Assembly (NCBI GenBank): GCA_964603615.1
Contig: CAZRVU010000004.1
Location: forward strand, 1-64,000
Source: JAAZMI01 sp964603615
Lineage (GTDB): Bacteria > Bacillota > Dethiobacteria > DTU022 > UBA8154
Length of the DNA stretch: 64,000 nucleotides
Direction: 5' to 3'
Positions 16,173 to 24,152 of this stretch are shown here, one piece after another. The notes beneath the pieces were generated by a model. The model was not told where the DNA came from and searched no databases. It saw nothing but the letters and a program-made list of their open reading frames with translations. Within the stretch, counting starts at the first letter, position 1; each line of letters opens with the position of its first letter. A program made the position numbers and the translations under genes.

Positions 16173-16730
16173 TTAATTATATCTATTCATCGCCTCTTCA
16201 AGACCGTTGCTAAGAAAAAGCTCAAGGGCGTCGGCTGCCAAGCGGACAGTTTCCAACATCTGTTCCTCTTCTACAGGGGTAAAAGGGGAAAGAACATAAG
16301 CTGCCCCGCTTTCCGCTTCTTCCGGATGGCCGATCCCCAGGCGCAACCTCGGAAATTCTTCAGTTCCTAAAAAAGCTATAATCGAGGACAGGCCGTTGTG
16401 GCCGCCGCTGCCTCCCTTGGGCCGCAAGCGCAGCCGGCCCAAGGGCAGATCGAGATCATCGTAGATTATCAACAAATTTTCCAATCCAAGGGAAAAATAT
16501 CGTAAAAGGGCATGCACCGCCAGGCCACTGCGATTCATATAGGTTAAGGGCTTGGCCAGGATTACCTTTTTGCCGGCCAGCATGGTGCGCGCCAAACAAG
16601 ATTGGCCGGTAACTTCCTGAAAGCCCGCCTCACCCCGGGCAGCCACTTCATCGACCACCCAAAAACCTACATTGTGCCGCGTCAGCGCATAGCGGATACC
16701 CGGGTTTCCCAAACCTACGAGTAAAAACAA
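16173..16730 (-). CDS. pth: Peptidyl-tRNA hydrolase
   Basis: 185 residues, normal for bacterial Pth. Key motifs: LLVGLGNPGIRYALTRHNVGF with the catalytic His in RHNVG, PLTYMNRSG with substrate-binding Asn, and IIYDDLDLPLGRLRLRPKGGSGGHNGL with the conserved Asp and His/Asn. It releases peptides from prematurely dropped peptidyl-tRNA. It follows the ctc gene by 30 bp, the usual neighbour in Firmicutes. The start is TTG, with GAGGTGGG upstream. Confidence 0.97.
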   Translation of the reverse strand: MFLLVGLGNPGIRYALTRHNVGFWVVDEVAARGEAGFQEVTGQSCLARTMLAGKKVILAKPLTYMNRSGLAVHALLRYFSLGLENLLIIYDDLDLPLGRLRLRPKGGSGGHNGLSSIIAFLGTEEFPRLRLGIGHPEEAESGAAYVLSPFTPVEEEQMLETVRLAADALELFLSNGLEEAMNRYN

Positions 16731-16760
16731 AGCTTCCCACCTCGGGAAAGATAATTATTT

Positions 16761-17438
16761 TTATTCCTCTGCCTCTTCTTTCTCCGTTTCCACATCCTCT
16801 TTTTCTTCTGCCACCACTGCTTCACCTTCCAACTCCTCTGCTTCGACTTCTTCTTCCTCTTCAACCACATGCGGTACCAACACCGAGGCAATCGCTTCAG
16901 CAGGCTCGGCCAGTATCTCTACGCCAGCGGGCGGTTGAAGATCAGCTACAGTCAAAACATCACCGATTCTTAGGTGTTCAACGGATACCTCGAGATATTC
17001 AGGGATGTCCGCCGGCAGGCAACGCACAGTGACTTCCCTTATCTGAATCTGTAAAACCCCATCGTCATCGCTAACACCGGCGGGTTCCCCGATCAAACTC
17101 AAGGGCACCTCTACTTCTAGTTGATCATCTAGCGAAATACGGATCAAATCCGCATGCAGAAAAAAATCTCTTTGTAAAGGATGCCTCTGCAATTCTTTGA
17201 CCATCACCGTCTCCAGCGAGGAACCGTCATCACCGGCTATCTCCAGATCAAGAAGCACGTTGGTTCCAGCCGCCGTTCCCAGGGCTCTTTTCAAAGCCAT
17301 ACTGTTTAAAGTTACAACTCTGGGTTCCAGGCCACGGCCGTAGACGATTGCCGGCAGCATACCTTTATTTCTTAATTGCTTCCTGCTTCCTTTTCCGCCT
17401 TTCTTCCGGGGAAAAGCCTCAATTTTAATATTTTCCAT
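16761..17438 (-). CDS. rplY: Ribosomal protein bL25 / general stress protein Ctc
   Basis: 225 residues. The N-terminal L25 domain (about 1-95) is recognisable by LRNKGMLPAIVYGRG and the 5S-rRNA-binding end; a C-terminal TL5-like beta domain follows (VEVPLSLIGEPAGV, DIPEYLEVSVEHL). The last 30 residues are almost only Glu, Val and Ala. The two-domain form is the Ctc type, induced by stress in Bacillus. It binds 5S rRNA in the large subunit. Confidence 0.95.
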   Translation of the reverse strand: MENIKIEAFPRKKGGKGSRKQLRNKGMLPAIVYGRGLEPRVVTLNSMALKRALGTAAGTNVLLDLEIAGDDGSSLETVMVKELQRHPLQRDFFLHADLIRISLDDQLEVEVPLSLIGEPAGVSDDDGVLQIQIREVTVRCLPADIPEYLEVSVEHLRIGDVLTVADLQPPAGVEILAEPAEAIASVLVPHVVEEEEEVEAEELEGEAVVAEEKEDVETEKEEAEE

Positions 17439-17493
17439 AGTTTAGGCCTGGCCGCACTCCGGCCAGGCAACCCCCTTTCCATCTTTACATCCC

Positions 17494-18438
17494 TTAATCA
17501 AACAGCCTGCTGACAGACAAATCCTGGTAAATGCTCTTAATCGCTTCGCCGATGAGGCCAGCCACAGATAATACCGTTACTTTGTCCAATTTTAAACTAT
17601 TATTCAGCGGGATGGTATTGGTAACAACCACTTCTTGCAGGGGTGAACTTAAAAGACGTTCTTTGGCCGGGCCGGATAAAACGGGATGAGTACAGCAAGC
17701 ATAAACCGTTTTTGCCCCCCTCTTTAGAAGTTCTACCGCCCCCAGGGTAATTGTGCCGGCAGTATCAATCATATCGTCAATTAAAATAGCTTCCTTGCCG
17801 CGCACTTCACCAATAATGTTCATAATTTCCGCCACATTGGGCTTCGGGCGCCTTTTATCAATTATGGCCAGGGACATGCGCAAGCGGTCTCCCAGATCGC
17901 GGGCACGGGTCACCCCTCCCAGGTCGGGAGAAACGACAACGCCGTTTTGGATGTTTTTTTGTTTAAAATAACGGGCAAGAATCGGAATACCTAAAAGATG
18001 ATCCACGGGAATATTAAAAAAGCCCTGGATCTGGCCGGCATGGAGATCCATGGTGATCAACCGGTCCGTTCCCGCCTTAGTTAGTAAATCGGCGACCAAT
18101 TTGGCTGTAATTGGATCCCTAGCCCGCATTTTGCGATCCTGCCGTGCATACCCGTAATAGGGAATGACCGCATTTATTCTTCCTGCCGAAGCCCTTCTCA
18201 AAGCATCGATGTAGATCAACAGCTCCATCAAATTATCATTAACCGGACGGCAAAGAGGCTGAATAATAAAAACATCACAGCCGCGGACGCTCTCTCCGAT
18301 TGAAATAGAAGTTTCACCATCACTGAACTGTATTATTTCACCTAAACCCAACGGAATACCCACATACTCGGCTACTTCTTTCGCCAAACCCACGTTCGCT
18401 GTTCCGGCAAATATTTTTAGCTCCCGTCCTGTTTGCAC
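17494..18438 (-). CDS. prs: Ribose-phosphate pyrophosphokinase
   Basis: 314 residues. It makes PRPP from ribose 5-phosphate and ATP. Motifs: IQFSDGETSISIGESVRG, the ATP flexible region YGYARQDRK, DLHAGQIQGFF, and the PRPP loop ILIDDMIDTAGT. The GTG at 18438 is taken as start because GGGAGG lies eight bases before it and the product then begins close to the conserved RELKIF; a longer frame from TTG 18456 would contain its own ribosome site. It is separated from glmU by a 230-bp hairpin-rich gap. Confidence 0.96.
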   Translation of the reverse strand: MQTGRELKIFAGTANVGLAKEVAEYVGIPLGLGEIIQFSDGETSISIGESVRGCDVFIIQPLCRPVNDNLMELLIYIDALRRASAGRINAVIPYYGYARQDRKMRARDPITAKLVADLLTKAGTDRLITMDLHAGQIQGFFNIPVDHLLGIPILARYFKQKNIQNGVVVSPDLGGVTRARDLGDRLRMSLAIIDKRRPKPNVAEIMNIIGEVRGKEAILIDDMIDTAGTITLGAVELLKRGAKTVYACCTHPVLSGPAKERLLSSPLQEVVVTNTIPLNNSLKLDKVTVLSVAGLIGEAIKSIYQDLSVSRLFD

Positions 18439-18484
18439 TGCTTTTCCCTCCCACAATAATCAGGAAAAATTAACTCGAAACTGT

Positions 18485-18665
18485 GGCACCGGCAGCACCC
18501 GGGTGCCTAAACGCCCGGGCACCTAAGTACCTGTGTGCCTGGAAACCCAGGGCCTATGGCCCTAAAGCTAGAGCATTTATGTGCTCTGTGTTCTAGAAAA
18601 CCTATGGCCCCCGGGGCACTTATGTGCCTGCGGCGCTGTGGTTCCCGGAAGATGATGGCTGGCCC
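18485..18665. repeat. Cluster of short hairpins between glmU and prs
   Basis: At least five small perfect or near-perfect palindromes follow each other: GCACCCGGGTGC, GGCACCTAAGTACCTGTGTGCC, AGGGCCTATGGCCCT, GAGCATTTATGTGCTC and GGCACTTATGTGCC. Two have closely related arms and loops (GCACATAAGTGC-like). No T run follows any of them. The spacing suggests a structured leader or REP-like array, not a gene. Confidence 0.6.
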
Positions 18666-18669
18666 AAGT

Positions 18670-20058
18670 TTAATTTTCCTGATCCTTTTCTTTTTTTCTC
18701 TTTAAAAACCTTTTTCCCAGATTTTCTTTGATCTCCTCTTTAGAACGGGAAATAACCAGGGCATCAGGGGGCACATCCCGGGTAATAGTCGAGCCTGCAG
18801 CAATAAAAGCGCCCCGGCCAATTTTTAAGGGGGCTATTAAATTGCTGTTACAGCCAACAAAGGCTCCTGCTTCAATATGGGTTGCATGTTTGCGGCGCCC
18901 GTCAAAGTTAACTACAATGCACCCCGCACCCATATTGACGTCCGGACCCATTTGTGTATCACCAACATAACTGAGATGAGGTACCTTGCTGCCCTGTCCA
19001 ATAGAGCTGTTCTTCACCTCCACAAAATTACCAATTCTTGTCACTGCACCGATCTTGCTGCCAGGCCGGATGTGAACAAAAGGCCCAACATCCGCCCCTT
19101 CTCCCAAAACGCTGTCCATCACCAGCGCTTGTTGACAACGCACGCTATCTGCCAGGTGCGTATTGACCAGGTGCAAGCCGGGGCCCAACCGGCAGTTCTC
19201 CCCTACTACCGTCTTTCCTTCCAATATACATTGGGGATAAAGCACTGTATCCCTGCCCACTTCCACCCCGGCATCAATGTAGGTGGCGGCAGGATCGATC
19301 ATCGTCACGCCAGACCTCATCAGCCGTGCGTTAATTTTTTCCCGCAGGTAGGAAGCGGCAACGGACAACTGCACGCGATCGTTAATACCCAGCGCTAACC
19401 GGGCATCGGCAACTAAATAGGCTTCTACCCCCCGCCCTGCCTCAAGTAGCAGGGGAATCAAATCTGTTAAATAATATTCCCCTTTAGAGGTATTCTGCGG
19501 TAGGGAAGGCAAAAATTCCTGCAAAGCTTCCAAAGCAAAACAATAACAACCCGTGTTGATCTCCTGCAATTTTTCCTGTGCGGGGGCAAGTTGCTGGTCT
19601 TCGACGATCTTTTGGACCCGCCCTTCTTCGTCCCTGATGATCCGGCCATAACCACGGGGATCGGTCAAGGAGGCGGTCAAAATGGTTGCTGCCGCCCGCT
19701 GCCGGCGATGAAAAGAAACCAACCTCTCCAGCACTTCGCTTTCCAAAAGCGGCGTATCGCCGCAAAGAACAAGTAACTCTCCCGCCAAAGGCAGGTGTGG
19801 TAAAACCTGCTGGAGGGCATGTCCCGTTCCCAGCCTCTCTTTTTGCTGCACATATAAGTATTCTGCTCCAAAATAGTCTTTGATCAGATCCGAACCGTGG
19901 CCGATGACCAACACCTGTTTTTTTGTTGCCCCCTTGGCTGCTTCTAAAACATGCCAGAGCAAAGGTTTACCACATAAGAGATGCAAGACTTTTGGCAAAG
20001 CAGAATGCATGCGTGTCCCTTCACCCGCCGCCAGGATAACAGCCCAGGGCTGTTCCAT
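18670..20058 (-). CDS. glmU: Bifunctional GlmU (uridyltransferase / acetyltransferase)
   Basis: 462 residues. The N-terminal pyrophosphorylase starts with VILAAGEGTRMHSALPKVLH and has LCGDTPLL and INTGCYCF; from about residue 250 a left-handed beta-helix of hexapeptide repeats forms the acetyltransferase (GRDTVLYPQCILEGKTVVG, VEVKNSSIGQGSKVPHLSYVGD, GAGCIVVNFDG). It makes UDP-GlcNAc for peptidoglycan and teichoic acid. Its place before prs is standard in Firmicutes. Confidence 0.97.
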   Translation of the reverse strand: MEQPWAVILAAGEGTRMHSALPKVLHLLCGKPLLWHVLEAAKGATKKQVLVIGHGSDLIKDYFGAEYLYVQQKERLGTGHALQQVLPHLPLAGELLVLCGDTPLLESEVLERLVSFHRRQRAAATILTASLTDPRGYGRIIRDEEGRVQKIVEDQQLAPAQEKLQEINTGCYCFALEALQEFLPSLPQNTSKGEYYLTDLIPLLLEAGRGVEAYLVADARLALGINDRVQLSVAASYLREKINARLMRSGVTMIDPAATYIDAGVEVGRDTVLYPQCILEGKTVVGENCRLGPGLHLVNTHLADSVRCQQALVMDSVLGEGADVGPFVHIRPGSKIGAVTRIGNFVEVKNSSIGQGSKVPHLSYVGDTQMGPDVNMGAGCIVVNFDGRRKHATHIEAGAFVGCNSNLIAPLKIGRGAFIAAGSTITRDVPPDALVISRSKEEIKENLGKRFLKRKKEKDQEN

Positions 20059-20158
20059 TTTTGTATCCTCCTTTACCTTACCCTACTGTTCAAAAAAATA
20101 ACAACCTGAAAGAAACAACAATTACCCCTTTAGTCAAAACGACAACTCCGGCATAAAA

Positions 20159-20941
20159 CTAACAAGCTCCACTGCTACTTTCTTCTTCATCGTTATTTGA
20201 TAGGATGCGGCGAACCAGCGCTAAGTCACCCGGCTTATCCACATCAAAGCTTATCTCTGCATATTTACTGATAATTGCCCGCGCCTTAACCTTTAACAGC
20301 TCAGAGAAACGTGACTCCAAACTGGAAATAGTCAGCCGCTTGCTTAAAGCTCTCAGGATAAAACCCGTGCCTAGGACTGAAACCATCTTCAGCGGGTTTT
20401 TCCGGTATTCTAAAAATTTCCGGACGAGGGGTACAGATGATTCTATTTTAAGCGGATTGACCAAAAAGAGGTTGCCCCCGGTAAAAACACCCTCCCGCAA
20501 AGGAACGTAAGTGCGCTGAACGCCAGGGAATTTTTTTTCACAATCTTCCCTGGTGACTATAGGATAATAAAAATCCTGATCGTAGGGCGCACATTGCCGT
20601 AAAAAATCTGTGATGGCCGCGGGAGACAAAAGAGGAATATCCGCCGTGCTGATCAGAAGGGGGCCATCCGCCTGCAAGTAGGTGTTAGCAGCTAGGACGT
20701 TGGCCAGCAGGGAATCAGTTTCTGGAACTAACTCCAGGGAGTAATCTGCTTGCAAAAATAAAAAATTCTTCACCGGTCCAACCAGCGCTAGACGCCTTAT
20801 TTCTTCCACCTGGGAGTAAGCATCCAAAACATGGCGCACCATTTCTTTGGAGCCTATCTGGAGCAGTGCTTTGTTAAAAACCCCCTCGGCAGCAGTTAAT
20901 TCCTCGTTCAATCCACCGGCCAGGATAACACAATCGATCAT
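20159..20941 (-). CDS. MobA-like nucleotidyltransferase family protein
   Basis: 260 residues with a Rossmann nucleotidyltransferase fold: VILAGGLNEELTAAEGVFNKALLQIG (the signature GG...K, although the usual GxGxRMG loop is altered), ISTADIPLL with the metal-binding Asp, and a C-terminal FDVDKPGDLALVRR like MobA and related enzymes. It uses the place between ispE and glmU where many Firmicutes have purR, yabJ and spoVG. The nucleotide and acceptor are unknown; a sugar-phosphate or cofactor precursor is plausible. A tail rich in Ser and Glu ends the protein. Confidence 0.75.
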   Translation of the reverse strand: MIDCVILAGGLNEELTAAEGVFNKALLQIGSKEMVRHVLDAYSQVEEIRRLALVGPVKNFLFLQADYSLELVPETDSLLANVLAANTYLQADGPLLISTADIPLLSPAAITDFLRQCAPYDQDFYYPIVTREDCEKKFPGVQRTYVPLREGVFTGGNLFLVNPLKIESSVPLVRKFLEYRKNPLKMVSVLGTGFILRALSKRLTISSLESRFSELLKVKARAIISKYAEISFDVDKPGDLALVRRILSNNDEEESSSGAC

Positions 20942-20986
20942 TGGGCATCGCCGTCCCTTAACATTTTAATGGATGCCTTTAAAAAC

Positions 20987-21850
20987 TTAAGCAATCTTGG
21001 TCAAAACAACCTCGTAGCCCTGCGCAACCAGGTCGCAGTAGGCTTCTTCTAGCTCATTTTCTGTCCGAGAAAGAGCAAAGACAGTTGGCCCGCTTCCTGA
21101 AAGCAGTGCGGGCAGCCCTTTTTTTAATAATTTTTGTTTTAAAAAGGCAACATTCTTATGGCGGGGGAAAACCGAACGTTCCAAATCATTATATAACCTT
21201 TTGCTCATTTCCCCCAAATTATTTCCCGGGAATTTTTTATGCGCCGAAAGAAGGCCTAACAGCTCTATTGTTGCTTTACTTTCAGGTATTGTATCCAAAT
21301 TTAGATAGTCATAAACCTGTTTTGCAGAAAGCTTCAATCCTGCAGGAGCGGCTAAAAGCACCCTGGCCGGTGGAAAAGGGGGCAAAGTGCGCACCTGTTC
21401 TCCCCGCCCTTCTGCCAAACATGTTCCTCCAAAAAGAAAAAAAGGAACATCAGAGCCCAAAACCGCTCCTACTTTTGCCAGAGTTTCTTTTTTCAAAGAA
21501 AGGCCCCAGAGCTTGTTTAATCCTTTTATCACTGCGGCAGCATCGCTGCTACCGCCGCCCAGACCGGCTGCTGCGGGAATCTTTTTAATCAGTTTGATAA
21601 AAACCCCTTTTGTGGGAACAAAAAGATCCCGTAAAAGACGAGCCGCCCGGTAAGCAAGGTTCCCCTCGTCCCTGGGCAGGGTTGGATCCGAACAATTCAA
21701 TTCGATCCTGCCACCGGGGATATCCTTCAGTTGAAGGATATCACAAAGATCAAGTTCTTGTAAAACAGATCTTACCTGATGAAAACCGTCTTCACGCCGG
21801 GCAAGAACCTCTAAAGTTAGATTAATTTTGGCATGTGCTTTTAAAATCAA
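20987..21850 (-). CDS. ispE: 4-(cytidine 5'-diphospho)-2-C-methyl-D-erythritol kinase
   Basis: 287 residues. A GHMP kinase of the non-mevalonate isoprenoid pathway. AHAKINLTLEVLARREDGFH at the N-terminus gives the catalytic Lys; the ATP loop is PAAAGLGGGSSDAAAVI; SDVPFFLFGGTCLAEGRGE carries the catalytic Asp; LLSGSGPTVFAL is the C-terminal glycine motif. It phosphorylates CDP-ME at the 2-OH. Firmicutes usually have it upstream of purR-spoVG-glmU; here only the nucleotidyltransferase gene lies between. Confidence 0.96.
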   Translation of the reverse strand: MILKAHAKINLTLEVLARREDGFHQVRSVLQELDLCDILQLKDIPGGRIELNCSDPTLPRDEGNLAYRAARLLRDLFVPTKGVFIKLIKKIPAAAGLGGGSSDAAAVIKGLNKLWGLSLKKETLAKVGAVLGSDVPFFLFGGTCLAEGRGEQVRTLPPFPPARVLLAAPAGLKLSAKQVYDYLNLDTIPESKATIELLGLLSAHKKFPGNNLGEMSKRLYNDLERSVFPRHKNVAFLKQKLLKKGLPALLSGSGPTVFALSRTENELEEAYCDLVAQGYEVVLTKIA

Positions 21851-21910
21851 ATAAAGATCACCATCTATTTTTTATTAAGGAAACAATTCTGGCTCCTGAT
21901 CATTTGCTCA

Positions 21911-22945
21911 TTAAAGATAACACATTAACCGGGGGTTTTCCTTAATGCCGGGGATGCGGCCGCGCTTGGCCAGTGGAACCCCGTCAATTTCCTTAATGTC
22001 CATCGTCATATCAATAGCACGTGCTCCCGCAATATAGCTCCCTACACCGAACGCATCCGCCCCGGCCTCCACCAGCAAAGGTATCCTTTCGCGGTTAATC
22101 CCGCCGGAAACAAGAATTTGGACGTGTTGATAACCGGCCTGATCGAGCCGGGCACGCACCTCGTTGACGAGTCCCGGCGTAACACCGCCTCTTTCTCCGG
22201 GAGTATCCAACCTAACGGCATGCAGGTGGGAACCCAAAGCCCGGGCAACGCGCAATGTTTCCTCGGCCTCATCCTTAAAGGTATCGACCAATATGATACG
22301 GGGGGAATCAGGGGGCATAGTGCGATCGTAAAGTAATGCTGTTTCCACCGTATCCCCAATAATCAAAACTGCTGCGTGCGGCACTGTTCCGGCTGGTTCA
22401 TTATTGCATAATTTAGCACCGAGGATACAACTGCCATTTTTTGCACCACCAATCACTGCCGCTCTTTCCATCACTGAGGCAACAGCAGGGTGAACATGTC
22501 GCGCGCCAAAAGCATAAATGGGTTTATCGCCTGCCGCGTCCCGGCATTCCCGTGCTGCTGTAGCCCAACCGCTGGCACTAGCCAACATTCCCAAAAGGAC
22601 AGTTTCGTACATAGCAAACTCATCATAAGGCCCTTTGATGCGCATTACTACTTCTTTTTTTGATACTTCTTCCCCTTCCGGGATAGCCCAAAGAGAAATT
22701 TCCTTATCTTTTAGTAAGTTGTAGGCCTCCTCCACTCCAGCCAAAACACCTGCCCTGCTGCAAAAAATTTCTGCAGTAACAGGTGTGTTTTCTTTGCCGG
22801 CATAAGAAAGCAGTTCCCTCGTCCGGACAAAATACAGGTCGGCTGTAGCTCCTTTGATAATTTCTTCATGAGTTGCACTATGCAAAATTCGTCCTTTTTC
22901 TACTTTAAATTCTCGCACATCTTTAACGCCTTTCAGCTCTTTCAA
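21911..22945 (-). CDS. pncB: Nicotinate phosphoribosyltransferase
   Basis: About 344 residues, the short form found in archaea and Clostridia. It shows the type II PRTase barrel: FCSRAGVLAGVEE, AFGARHVHPAVASVMERAA with the catalytic His, LGAKLCNNEPAGTVPHA, ILVDTFKDEAEET, VRLDTPGERGGVTPG and LVSGGINRERI for phosphate binding. It joins nicotinate and PRPP in NAD salvage. The start is taken as TTG 22945, five bases after GGAGGGG; the frame can be extended to GTG 22960, but that would sit on the ribosome site itself. Confidence 0.88.
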   Translation of the reverse strand: MKELKGVKDVREFKVEKGRILHSATHEEIIKGATADLYFVRTRELLSYAGKENTPVTAEIFCSRAGVLAGVEEAYNLLKDKEISLWAIPEGEEVSKKEVVMRIKGPYDEFAMYETVLLGMLASASGWATAARECRDAAGDKPIYAFGARHVHPAVASVMERAAVIGGAKNGSCILGAKLCNNEPAGTVPHAAVLIIGDTVETALLYDRTMPPDSPRIILVDTFKDEAEETLRVARALGSHLHAVRLDTPGERGGVTPGLVNEVRARLDQAGYQHVQILVSGGINRERIPLLVEAGADAFGVGSYIAGARAIDMTMDIKEIDGVPLAKRGRIPGIKENPRLMCYL

Positions 22946-23130
22946 AAGTGTCCCCTCCACAGATCGGTAATAGCGGCCCGGCGCCTGTCCACCGGTAAAC
23001 TGTCAAAAATTTATCAAACTTAATCCACAGTTTCTTCTCCATCCCCCGGTTAAAAACCTTTAATCCATCCCCCTAATGACTATTCTAACAAATATTTTAA
23101 CACAAAGTAATAAGTATTTTTCACTTATGT

Positions 23131-23158
23131 GAAAAAGGGTATACCTTACGGTATACCC
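23131..23158 (-). terminator. Terminator behind the spore protein gene
   Basis: GGGTATACC-TTAC-GGTATACCC is a perfect 9-bp hairpin. On the leftward strand it is followed by TTTTTCAC, and on the rightward strand a T run comes after eight bases. Confidence 0.75.
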
Positions 23159-23168
23159 GCCACCTTTT

Positions 23169-23351
23169 TTATTGCCGGTTATCAGGGGATACAGTCTTTT
23201 CCGCCCTTTCTATGGCCTTCCTGACAAGATTACCGCAGTTACGTGAAGTTACCTCTCCAAACCCTTCTTTGCGTGCAATTTCACCAACTCCGAGTTCATC
23301 CGCCAATTCAAATTTAAGGGAATCAGACATTACCCGCCTTCTTCTCGGCAT
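23169..23351 (-). CDS. Alpha/beta-type small acid-soluble spore protein
   Basis: 60 residues: MPRRRRVMSDSLKFELADEL, then GVGEIARKEGFGEVTSRNCGN and LVRKAIERAE. The pair ELADELG...GEVTSR.CGNLVRKAI is the alpha/beta SASP layout, including the germination-protease-like site; the sequence is somewhat divergent. SASPs coat spore DNA and protect it from UV and heat. The start is set at MPRRRR because AAAAGGGG lies nine bases before; a longer frame upstream has no ribosome site. It shows that the host sporulates. Confidence 0.75.
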   Translation of the reverse strand: MPRRRRVMSDSLKFELADELGVGEIARKEGFGEVTSRNCGNLVRKAIERAEKTVSPDNRQ

Positions 23352-23470
23352 ATTTTTTTTCAACCCCTTTTTAGCGGTGGCATTAGCTATTCTATGCGGA
23401 TCAGAGAAAAATATAGCTGACAAATAAATGGCCTGCTGAGCAAGATAGCCAAAAATAATAAATTGCGAAT

Positions 23471-23583
23471 AAAAATACGACTGCACTGTATGAAGATCGC
23501 ACATAAGCCAGCTCTAATTTTACTGCAAAAAGTCCCGGTTTCAAATTTGAGTAGCTTAAAAACAAAGCGGCAGTCGTATTTTT
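23471..23583. repeat. 113-bp element bounded by 14-bp perfect inverted repeats
   Basis: AAAAATACGACTGC (23471-23484) and GCAGTCGTATTTTT (23570-23583) are perfect inverted arms around 85 bp of non-coding DNA upstream of the spore protein gene. It could be a miniature transposable element or part of its control region. Just beyond it lies a 14-bp palindrome GCTGCTGCAGCAGC. Confidence 0.5.
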
Positions 23584-23758
23584 GCAGTGGCATCAGGTAT
23601 AATTAATAAAGAGCTGCTGCAGCAGCAGATGACAACAATTGCAGCCAGAATTGCAGGGCAGGTTTAACCATAAATGGGGCTATATGGAAATTTTATGGCG
23701 TGTCTGCCGGAACCGCCCCCCTTGCATTGGCCGGGATTGCGGATGCAACAGGAACCGC

Positions 23759-23912
23759 CAGACTGTGTGAAAACTATTATTGTCGAATTGTTTACCCACT
23801 TTAACGCTAATTTCAAGGTATTTTAGGGAACAAGCATCTTAGATATGCAGATTATTTAACGCATTCCCCCACTTTTTGAAAAGGTTTTAGGTTTTTTGTG
23901 TTTTTTACACAG
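23759..23912. mobile_element. MITE-like element with IS-type ends
   Basis: AGACTGTGTGAAAA (left) and TTTTTTACACAGTCT (right) are near-perfect inverted ends about 150 bp apart. Ends reading AGACTGTGTnAAAA resemble those of IS256-type elements. No transposase is encoded between them. The flanks carry similar sequence (CCGCCCCCCTTGCATTG near 23715 and CCGTCCCCCTTGCATTG near 23916), perhaps from duplication on insertion. Confidence 0.5.
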
Positions 23913-23942
23913 TCTGCCGTCCCCCTTGCATTGTTGTAACTA

Positions 23943-24152
23943 GGTGGCGAATGGTTGTGGCGGAGCGACTTGTGAGGCGAAGCAAAGAGTTCACGGCCCA
24001 GCGAAAGCCGAAAATGACCCTGCCGACAGGACGTCGGCAGCCGGCCGTGCGGCCATGGAGGGCCGCTTGGCCGGGGAGGTCACCTGAGGCTGGAGCCGGG
24101 CCGTAGAACTCTCTGAGCAGAACTTGGAGCTACGCCACAACCTTCGCCACCC
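23943..24152. repeat. 210-nt highly structured inverted-repeat element after mcp
   Basis: The outer arms are imperfect inverted copies of about 75 bases (GGTGGCGAATGGTTGTGGCG left; the reverse complement of the right end is GGTGGCGAAGGTTGTGGCG, and GAGTTCnACGGCCC recurs in both). Inside are two perfect stems: CTGCCGAC-AGGAC-GTCGGCAG and CCGGCC-G-TGCGGCC with GGCCGC-TT-GGCCGG. The folded form would be a three-way junction. It touches the mcp stop codon. No T run follows. Confidence 0.65.
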
